From DATBAK01 sp036787815 (GTDB taxonomy: Bacteria; Actinomycetota; Acidimicrobiia; IMCC26256; PALSA-610), in NCBI GenBank assembly GCA_036787815.1, contig DAIQOP010000237.1, positions 1 to 6,366 of the forward strand: a DNA stretch of 6,366 nucleotides, given 5' to 3'. Numbering within the stretch: the stretch's first letter is position 1; each line of letters opens with the position of its first letter. The position numbers and the translations under genes are program-made. Of this stretch, positions 1 through 6,366 are shown in pieces. The notes under the pieces were generated by a model. That model made no database searches, had not been told where the DNA came from, and worked only from the letters and a program-made list of their open reading frames with translations.

Positions 1-108
1 GCCCATCAACACTGGAACGCTCACCAAGAAATTGCGCGCACCACTTGAACCCGCCGCCGCATACGGCATAGGTGCAGTACCAAGCCCCGGGCGCGCGGCG
101 GCCGGTGG

Positions 109-170
109 CGCGTCGCCCTGGAATGCGTGCGCATCGCATGTGTGGCAGAGGCATTCCAGGGCCCGACGCG
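109..170. repeat. Long imperfect inverted repeat / hairpin upstream of comF
   Basis: Bases 116-126 (CCCTGGAATGC) pair perfectly with 151-161 (GCATTCCAGGG). After a 2-base bulge (162-163) the stem continues with 109-115 (CGCGTCG) against 164-170 (CGACGCG), giving 18 base pairs around a 24-base loop (127-150). The loop holds a further small hairpin, TGCG-CAT-CGCA at 128-138. No T-tract follows on either strand, so it is not a textbook intrinsic terminator. It could be a T-less terminator for a gene left of the window, a dyad operator, or a copy of a dispersed palindromic element. The pairing is directly seen; the role is unknown. No second copy was noticed in this window. Confidence 0.7.
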
Positions 171-178
171 GCGGGGGG

Positions 179-211
179 TTGGGTGTCGCAGCGCGTCCGT
201 AGGGTGTCGGG
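179..211 (+). promoter_or_regulatory. Putative leaderless promoter of comF
   Basis: TAGGGT at 200-205 fits the TANNNT -10 pattern and lies exactly six bases before the comF ATG, so transcription would begin on or next to the start codon. A weak -35-like TTGGGT lies at 179-184, with a short 15-base spacer. The 8-mer GGGTGTCG occurs at 181-188 and again at 202-209, a 21-base period (about two helical turns), with the second copy overlapping the -10 box. No Shine-Dalgarno sequence is present. TANNNT just before RTG is the known leaderless-promoter signature in mycobacteria; its use here is inferred. Confidence 0.4.
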
Positions 212-859
212 ATGCGGACGGGTGGCAACGTGATCACGGCGGTGGTGGGAGCCCTCTTCCCCGTCCGCTGCGCGGGGTGCGGCCGGATCGCCGACCCGGT
301 GTGCCCGGTGTGCCCGGCGTGCGCCGCCGGGCTGCGCCGGGCGCCGGTGCTGGCCGTTCCTCCTACCCTCGACGCGTGGGGCGCGGCCTTCGCCTACGAG
401 GGCGTCGCGCGCGAGATCGTCGCCCGGGTGAAGTACCGCAACGAGCGGGGCCCGCTCCCGTGGCTCGCCGATGCGATGGTACGAGCGCTTCCGGAGCACC
501 CGGGGCCCGCCGCCGTGGTCACCTGGGCACCGGCCAGCGCCGGGCACCGCCGCCGGAGCGGCTTCGACCACGGGGAGCTCCTCGCGCGGGCCGTCGCGCG
601 TCGCCTCGACCTGCCCGCCGCCCGGCTGCTCGTCCGCGACGCCGGGCCCGCCCAGACCGGCCTCGGCCGGAAGGCCCGGAGCCCGGGGCCGCCGCTGCAT
701 CCGGCCGGCACCGGCGCCCGGTGCCGCTCGGTGCTGCTCGTGGACGACGTCGTCACCACCGGGGCGACGCTCGGCGCGGCCGCGGGGGCGCTGCGGCGCG
801 GCGGCGCGCGCCGGGTGGTCGCAGTCACGGCCGCGGCCACGCCGCCGCGACCTCGGTGA
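212..859 (+). CDS. comF: ComF family phosphoribosyltransferase-like protein
   Basis: A 215-residue protein of the ComF/GntX family: an N-terminal zinc-ribbon-like cysteine cluster followed by a type I phosphoribosyltransferase fold. Cysteines are at residues 20, 23, 31, 34 and 37. The KY pair at 74-75, the segment GELLARAVARRLDLP (121-135), the conserved QTGL (148-151) and the PRPP-binding loop VLLVDDVVTTGAT (174-186, acidic pair D178/D179) are all in family order. ComF proteins are linked to DNA uptake in competent bacteria, but the biochemical role is unsettled, and no other competence gene is in view, so a link to transformation is not implied. ATG 212 is chosen because a -10-like box lies six bases upstream; GTG 230 is a possible alternative. 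Length is normal. The odd point is the triple P-x-C repeat in the cysteine cluster. The gene stands immediately upstream of hpf, as in many actinobacteria. Confidence 0.9.
   Translation: MRTGGNVITAVVGALFPVRCAGCGRIADPVCPVCPACAAGLRRAPVLAVPPTLDAWGAAFAYEGVAREIVARVKYRNERGPLPWLADAMVRALPEHPGPAAVVTWAPASAGHRRRSGFDHGELLARAVARRLDLPAARLLVRDAGPAQTGLGRKARSPGPPLHPAGTGARCRSVLLVDDVVTTGATLGAAAGALRRGGARRVVAVTAAATPPRPR
295..321 (+). repeat. Three tandem 9-base units inside the comF zinc cluster
   Basis: CCCGGTGTG occurs at 295-303 and 304-312, followed by the one-mismatch copy CCCGGCGTG at 313-321. In the comF frame this encodes Pro-Val-Cys, Pro-Val-Cys, Pro-Ala-Cys (residues 29-37). It looks like replication slippage that added one in-frame unit and one extra cysteine to the usual CxxC...CxxC arrangement. 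Confidence 0.75.
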
Positions 860-860
860 C

Positions 861-884
861 CAGGTCGGTGTGCCCTCCGACCTG
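861..884. promoter_or_regulatory. 8-bp inverted repeat between comF and hpf, overlapping the hpf promoter
   Basis: CAGGTCGG (861-868) and CCGACCTG (877-884) are perfect reverse complements around an 8-base centre, starting one base after the comF stop and ending two bases before the -10 box of hpf. This suits a dimeric repressor operator in the promoter spacer, or a weak terminator for comF (no clean U-tract follows). A partial alternative pairing exists: CGACCT (848-853) with AGGTCG (862-867). In read-through RNA the two stems would be mutually exclusive. Confidence 0.5.
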
Positions 885-892
885 CCTATACT
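865..892 (+). promoter_or_regulatory. Putative hpf promoter with strong -10 box
   Basis: TATACT at 887-892 is one base from the consensus -10 and stands out in this GC-rich DNA. Sixteen bases upstream is TCGGTG (865-870), a poor match to TTGACA; the same hexamer lies 17 bases before the TACACT box of secA. Predicted transcription start is about 898-900, coinciding with an ATG at 899. Poor -35 conservation would fit an activator-dependent or alternative-sigma promoter, but this is inference. Confidence 0.55.
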
Positions 893-898
893 TCGAAG

Positions 899-925
899 AT
901 GACCGGTGCGGGCGCAGCCGCTTGA
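899..925 (+). CDS. Possible 8-codon leader ORF upstream of hpf
   Basis: ATG 899 begins a short frame encoding MTGAGAAA and ending at TGA 923-925. It sits six bases after the TATACT box, the same geometry as the -10 box and ATG of comF, so a leaderless transcript could start on this ATG. It is in a different frame from hpf and ends 10 bases before GTG 936. The peptide is very short and Ala/Gly-rich, with nothing recognisable. It may be a genuine leader ORF that couples to hpf by reinitiation, chance, or the remnant of the true hpf start if the sequence has an indel here. Confidence 0.25.
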   Translation: MTGAGAAA

Positions 926-936
926 CCTCGGCTGCG
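913..936 (+). promoter_or_regulatory. Leader hairpin ending on the hpf start codon
   Basis: CGCAGCCG (913-920) and CGGCTGCG (929-936) are perfect reverse complements around an 8-base loop, CTTGACCT. The loop contains the stop codon of the short leader frame, and the last paired base is the G of GTG 936, the likely hpf start. As RNA this is a stable GC-rich stem that could mask the start codon. The structure is seen; a regulatory effect is inferred. Confidence 0.45.
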
Positions 937-1556
937 TGACGGTGGACGTCGTCGTCAACGCACGCCATGCGGAGGTAACCCCAACCCTTCGCGAGGCCAC
1001 CCGCAAGAAGGTCGCGCACCTGGAGCGCTTCGCCACCGACGCGCGCCTCGTCGAGGTCGAGTTCTCCGACATGGCGAGCCGCCGCAACGTCGACGCCCAC
1101 ACCTGCGAGATCCTCATCCACCTCAAGGGTCAGCTCGTGAAGGGCGTCGCATCCGCGGCCGAGCAGCCTGCCGCGCTCGATCTCGCGATCCAGAAGGTCA
1201 CCCAGCAGATGCGCCGGCTCCACGAGCGCCGCCTCGTCGGGCGTCACGGGGGCCCGCACCGTGCCGCGCGTCTGGCGGGCACCGGCACCGGTTCGGTGGC
1301 GCAGGCCGTTCGCGGCGACGACGAAGCCGCCGATCTCGCGTTCGATCTCGAGGAGGCGGCCGAGAGCGACGGCGCGCTCGAGATCGTCCGCACCAAGCTC
1401 TTCGCGACGAAACCGATGGACACCGAGGAGGCCGCGCTCCAGATGGAGATGCTCGGCCACGACTTCTTCCTGTTCACCAGCAGCGAGAGCGGTCGAGCGT
1501 CGGTCGTGTACCGGCGGCGCGACGGGCGGCTCGGCCTCATCGAGGCGACGGGCTGA
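936..1556 (+). CDS. hpf: Long-form ribosome hibernation promoting factor (HPF/RaiA family)
   Basis: A 206-residue protein with both domains of long HPF, which binds the 30S decoding region and dimerises ribosomes into inactive 100S particles in slow growth or stress. Residues 3-100 form the S30AE/YfiA-like RNA-binding domain (VDVVVNARHAEVTP, then TLREATRKKVAHLERF). A variable linker of about 45 residues follows. Residues 150-204 form the C-terminal dimerisation domain, with the family hallmarks KPMDTEEAALQMEMLGHDFFLF and VYRRRDGRLGLIE. GTG 936 is chosen because the first beta strand begins right there; GTG 942 fits the usual M-D-V-V-V start equally well, and GTG 906 would add ten residues without homology. 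No Shine-Dalgarno sequence is present. It has its own -10 box and a structured leader, and is followed 12 bases later by a response regulator gene, probably in one transcript. Confidence 0.93.
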   Translation: MTVDVVVNARHAEVTPTLREATRKKVAHLERFATDARLVEVEFSDMASRRNVDAHTCEILIHLKGQLVKGVASAAEQPAALDLAIQKVTQQMRRLHERRLVGRHGGPHRAARLAGTGTGSVAQAVRGDDEAADLAFDLEEAAESDGALEIVRTKLFATKPMDTEEAALQMEMLGHDFFLFTSSESGRASVVYRRRDGRLGLIEATG

Positions 1557-1568
1557 GCGACGGCAGCC

Positions 1569-2237
1569 GTGGAACCGGTCGCTGCGGACGGAATCGTCCG
1601 CGTGCTGCTCGTCGACGAGCACGCTCTGGTCCGTGAGGGCCTCGGTCTCGCGCTCGCGGGCGTCGACGACGTCGAGGTCGCCGGTGAGGCCGTCAACGGC
1701 GACGACGCGCTCGGCGAAGCGCTCCGCCTGCGCCCCGACGTCGTGGTCATGGACGTCCGCATGCCGGAAGGCTCGGGCGCCGGCGCGATCGCCCGCATCC
1801 GCGTCGCGCTGCCCGACACGAAGGTGCTGGTGCTCACCGGCTCGCAGGACGAAGAGGATCTCTTCGACTCGGTACGGAGCGGTGCGACGGGCTATCTGCT
1901 GAAGGACGCGTCGGTCGACGAGGTCGCCGACGCGATCCGGGCGGTCGCCCGCGACCAGGGCGTGATCCCGCCGACGATGACGGGCAAGGTCATCGATCGG
2001 TTCGGTGCGCTGCTGCGCCGCTTCCCCGACGAGTCGGGTCCCCTCACCGGTCGTGAGCTCGACGTGCTGCGACTGGTCGTCGAGGGCCTGCCGAATCGCG
2101 AGATCGCGACCGAGCTGTTCATCTCGCCGAACACCGTGAAGAACCACGTCCGCAACATCCTGGAGAAGCTCCACGTGCGCTCGCGGACCGAGGCCGCCAC
2201 CCTCGCGGTGCGAGAGCGGCTCCTCGACGCGGAATGA
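1569..2237 (+). CDS. NarL/LuxR-family response regulator (orphan)
   Basis: A 222-residue two-domain transcription regulator. Residues 11-125 are a receiver domain: acidic pocket D16/E17, phosphoacceptor D62 in VVVMDVRMPEG, the switch threonine T90 and conserved K112 in GYLLKDAS. Residues 157-219 are a LuxR-type helix-turn-helix: LTGRELDVLRLVVEGLPNRE, then the recognition helix region ISPNTVKNHVRNILEKL. All residues needed for phosphorylation are present, so it should accept phosphate from a histidine kinase, yet none is encoded nearby. GTG 1569 is 12 bases after the hpf stop, has no Shine-Dalgarno sequence, and probably relies on coupling with hpf. Its target genes cannot be read from the sequence; nearby inverted repeats before hpf and secA are possible autoregulatory sites, as speculation. 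The family call is firm, the specific function unknown. Confidence 0.92.
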   Translation: MEPVAADGIVRVLLVDEHALVREGLGLALAGVDDVEVAGEAVNGDDALGEALRLRPDVVVMDVRMPEGSGAGAIARIRVALPDTKVLVLTGSQDEEDLFDSVRSGATGYLLKDASVDEVADAIRAVARDQGVIPPTMTGKVIDRFGALLRRFPDESGPLTGRELDVLRLVVEGLPNREIATELFISPNTVKNHVRNILEKLHVRSRTEAATLAVRERLLDAE

Positions 2238-2260
2238 CGGGATTCTCGGTGAATTCCGCG
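2228..2260. terminator. Inverted repeat across the response-regulator stop codon; possible weak terminator
   Basis: CGCGGAAT (2228-2235) and ATTCCGCG (2253-2260) are perfect 8-bp complements around a 17-base loop. The left arm includes the last two codons and the T of the TGA stop. No U-tract follows (GGCGATCGG), so it would be an inefficient or factor-assisted terminator, an attenuator between the hpf transcript and secA, or an operator for the secA promoter. The repeat is seen; the role is uncertain. Confidence 0.35.
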
Positions 2261-2265
2261 GGCGA

Positions 2266-2294
2266 TCGGTGCCGGCACACTGCCCCGGTACACT
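2266..2294 (+). promoter_or_regulatory. Putative secA promoter
   Basis: TACACT at 2289-2294 fits TANNNT and ends ten bases before the secA ATG, predicting a 5' leader of only a few bases. Seventeen bases upstream is TCGGTG (2266-2271), the same hexamer found ahead of the hpf -10 box. A perfect 10-bp palindrome, GTGCCGGCAC (2269-2278), overlaps this hexamer and the spacer. There is no Shine-Dalgarno sequence before ATG 2305. Confidence 0.4.
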
Positions 2295-2304
2295 TGCGCG
2301 CCGC

Positions 2305-5070
<2,766 letters not shown>

Positions 5071-5088
5071 GGCAGCGCCGAACCGGTC

Positions 5089-6195
5089 ATGCGCGACTTC
5101 ACCGATGATCTGCGCGATCTGCGCCGCCGTGTCACCGAGGCGCACACGTACCTGCGCATCGACGACGCGCGCGAGCGCCTCGTCGCGCTCGAGGCCGACG
5201 CGAGTCGCCCCGACCTCTGGGACGACCCCGACAAGGCGCGGCTCGTCACCACCGACATGGCGCGCGTCCGCGACGACGTCGAGCTCATCGACGGCCTCGC
5301 GGCGCGCGTCTCCGATCTCGAAACGCTGTTCGAGCTGGGCCGCGAAGAGGCCGACGACTCGGTGGAGGGCGAGATCGAGTCGGGCGCGAAACGCCTGGCC
5401 GTCGAGCTCGACCAGCTCGAGCTGCGCGCGCTCTTCACCGGCGACCACGACGAGCGCGACGCGATCTGCGAAGTCCATTCCGGCGCGGGCGGCACCGACG
5501 CGCAGGACTGGGCCGACATGATGCTGCGCATGTACACGCGTTGGGCCCAGCAGGAGGGCTTCGACGTCGAGCTCGACGAACGCAGCGAGGGCACCGAGGC
5601 CGGGATCTCCTCGGCCACCTTCATCGTGAAGGGTCGCTATGCGTACGGGATGCTCCACGGCGAGAAGGGCGTGCACCGGCTCATCCGGATCTCACCGTTC
5701 GACGCCAACGCTCGCCGCCAGACCGCGTTCGCGTCGCTCGACGTCGTGCCGGCGATCGAACAGGAAGAGGCGCCCGAGATCGACGTCAACGATCTCCGCA
5801 TCGACACCTACCGTTCTTCGGGTGCAGGTGGGCAACACGTCAACGTGACCGATTCGGCCGTGCGCATCACGCACCTTCCCACCGGTGTCGTCGTGTCGTG
5901 CCAGAACGAACGGTCGCAGTTGCAGAACCGGGCGAAGGCGATGCAGATCCTCGCCGCGCGCCTCGCGGCCCGTCAGCGTGACGAGCGGCGCAAGGCCATG
6001 GAGGAGATGTCGGGCGAGAAGCGCGATGTCGCGTTCGGTAGCCAGATCCGCACGTACACATTGGCGCCGTACCAACTCGTGAAAGACGAGCGCACCCGCT
6101 ACGAGACGGGCAACGTGGCGGCCGTCCTCGATGGCGACCTCGGCCCCTTCGTCGCCGCGTATCTCCAATGGCGCCGCCAACACGAGGGCGCCTAA
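5089..6195 (+). CDS. prfB: Peptide chain release factor 2
   Basis: A 368-residue class I release factor that recognises UGA and UAA stop codons in the ribosomal A site and triggers peptide release. The anticodon-mimicking motif is SPF (202-204), which identifies RF2 rather than RF1. The catalytic GGQ (247-249) lies in YRSSGAGGQHVNVTDSAVRI and would place its glutamine, normally N5-methylated by PrmC, at the peptidyl-transferase centre. The N-terminal domain (1-110) is helical and matches normal RF2. The reading frame is continuous: at the position of the autoregulatory frameshift in Escherichia coli (around codons 22-23, YLRIDD) there is no in-frame stop, so synthesis is not controlled that way. 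ATG 5089 lies 18 bases past the secA stop with no convincing Shine-Dalgarno sequence, suggesting translation from the secA transcript. Confidence 0.97.
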   Translation: MRDFTDDLRDLRRRVTEAHTYLRIDDARERLVALEADASRPDLWDDPDKARLVTTDMARVRDDVELIDGLAARVSDLETLFELGREEADDSVEGEIESGAKRLAVELDQLELRALFTGDHDERDAICEVHSGAGGTDAQDWADMMLRMYTRWAQQEGFDVELDERSEGTEAGISSATFIVKGRYAYGMLHGEKGVHRLIRISPFDANARRQTAFASLDVVPAIEQEEAPEIDVNDLRIDTYRSSGAGGQHVNVTDSAVRITHLPTGVVVSCQNERSQLQNRAKAMQILAARLAARQRDERRKAMEEMSGEKRDVAFGSQIRTYTLAPYQLVKDERTRYETGNVAAVLDGDLGPFVAAYLQWRRQHEGA

Positions 6196-6202
6196 GTACG
6201 GG

Positions 6203-6216
6203 CGCATGCGCATGCG
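6203..6216. repeat. 14-bp perfect palindrome after prfB
   Basis: CGCATGCGCATGCG is self-complementary along its full length and is built from two abutting GCATGC palindromes. It starts seven bases after the prfB stop codon. It is too short a hairpin to be a convincing terminator and no U-tract follows; a protein-binding dyad is possible. The remaining 6196-6290 spacer contains only the putative ftsE promoter. Confidence 0.5.
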
Positions 6217-6249
6217 GTTCGCCGTCGTGTCCCGACCTGAGAGTCCTAG

Positions 6250-6280
6250 TTGCGCCTGCTCCGGCCGAGGTTGCTACCGT
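6250..6280 (+). promoter_or_regulatory. Putative ftsE promoter
   Basis: TACCGT at 6275-6280 fits TANNNT and ends ten bases before the ftsE ATG, the same distance as for secA. A -35-like TTGCGC lies at 6250-6255 with a long 19-base spacer. A 6-bp inverted repeat (GAGTCC 6241-6246, GGACTC 6285-6290) brackets the region. No Shine-Dalgarno sequence precedes the start, consistent with a very short leader. Confidence 0.4.
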
Positions 6281-6290
6281 TGACGGACTC

Positions 6291-6366
6291 ATGATTCGCT
6301 TCGAGAACGTCTCCAAGGTCTACAAGGCCGACGTCGTCGCAGTTCGTGACATCTCGCTCGAAGTGA
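6291..6366 (+). CDS. ftsE: Cell division ATP-binding protein FtsE (5' end only)
   Basis: The first 25 codons are present; the frame runs off the right edge. MIRFENVSKVYK followed by VVAVRDISLEV is the first two-strand segment of an ABC ATPase and matches FtsE more closely than other ABC subfamilies (Met-Ile-x-Phe-x-Asn-Val-Ser/Thr-Lys-x-Tyr). FtsE pairs with the membrane protein FtsX at the divisome, where the complex activates cell-wall hydrolases. The Walker and signature motifs lie outside the window. Position after prfB supports the call, since prfB-ftsE-ftsX is a common actinobacterial order; ftsX is expected next. Confidence 0.8.
   Translation, partial: MIRFENVSKVYKADVVAVRDISLEV

Noticed and set aside
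1..69. Minus-strand open frame starting at 69 and running off the left edge (MPYAAAGSSGARNFLVSVPVLMG)
   Set aside because: The end faintly recalls the WRWIFLVNVPV loop of MFS transporters, but only 23 codons are visible, third-position GC is clearly lower than in the confirmed genes, and plus-strand frames are equally open. Too little to call a gene. If it is real, the 109-170 hairpin would lie between divergent genes and an operator would be likelier than a terminator.
2..202. Plus-strand frame open from the left edge to TAG 200-202
   Set aside because: Composition is that of random GC-rich DNA, it runs through the 109-170 hairpin, and no motif is recognisable. It is unlikely to be the 3' end of a gene.
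127..939. Plus-strand 270-codon frame overlapping comF in another frame
   Set aside because: Arg/Pro/Gly/Ala-rich translation typical of an out-of-frame reading of GC-rich coding DNA; comF in the overlapping frame has clear family motifs.
2269..2304. GTG 2269 as an earlier secA start
   Set aside because: It adds twelve residues without homology before the canonical MSLFQRIL start, and lies upstream of the TACACT box that probably drives secA.
6225..6237. Small GTCG...CGAC hairpin after prfB as a terminator
   Set aside because: A four-base stem with no U-tract is too weak to support a terminator call.
6206..6283. 25-codon plus-strand frame with four cysteines between prfB and ftsE
   Set aside because: It has no start signal, overlaps the palindrome and putative ftsE promoter, and has no recognisable content; such frames are expected by chance.

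Overview
This is a GC-rich stretch of bacterial chromosome carrying core housekeeping genes, all on the + strand. In order they are comF-like phosphoribosyltransferase, hpf (long-form ribosome hibernation factor), an orphan NarL/LuxR-type response regulator, secA, prfB (release factor 2) and the first 25 codons of ftsE. Very high G+C at third codon positions, the SecA and HPF sequence style, and starts without Shine-Dalgarno sequences but with TANNNT boxes just upstream point to an actinobacterium. The response regulator between hpf and secA makes me favour the Acidimicrobiia side of the phylum. That placement is inference. No phage, IS, CRISPR, tRNA or rRNA signal is visible.

Layout. Positions 1-211 hold no gene I can support, but contain a striking imperfect hairpin (109-170, 18 bp of pairing) and a likely leaderless promoter for comF. 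comF (212-859) ends just before a 76-base gap dense in structure: an inverted repeat (861-884), a good -10 box (TATACT, 887-892), a possible 8-codon leader ORF (899-925) and a second hairpin (913-936) that ends on the best hpf start codon. hpf and the response regulator are 12 bases apart and probably co-transcribed. A 67-base gap with an inverted repeat and a TACACT box precedes secA. prfB follows secA after 18 bases. A 95-base gap with a 14-bp palindrome and another TANNNT box precedes ftsE, which runs off the right edge.

Functionally the genes cover ribosome dormancy (HPF), translation termination (RF2), protein export (SecA) and the start of the divisome ABC module (FtsE, presumably followed by FtsX). 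The order comF...hpf-secA-prfB...ftsE-ftsX also occurs, with insertions, in Bacillus subtilis, so it is an old arrangement. The response regulator is the unusual member. I see no new enzyme system. The most novel-looking signals are in the non-coding DNA: the hpf leader architecture, the long hairpin upstream of comF, and the consistent leaderless-type start sites.
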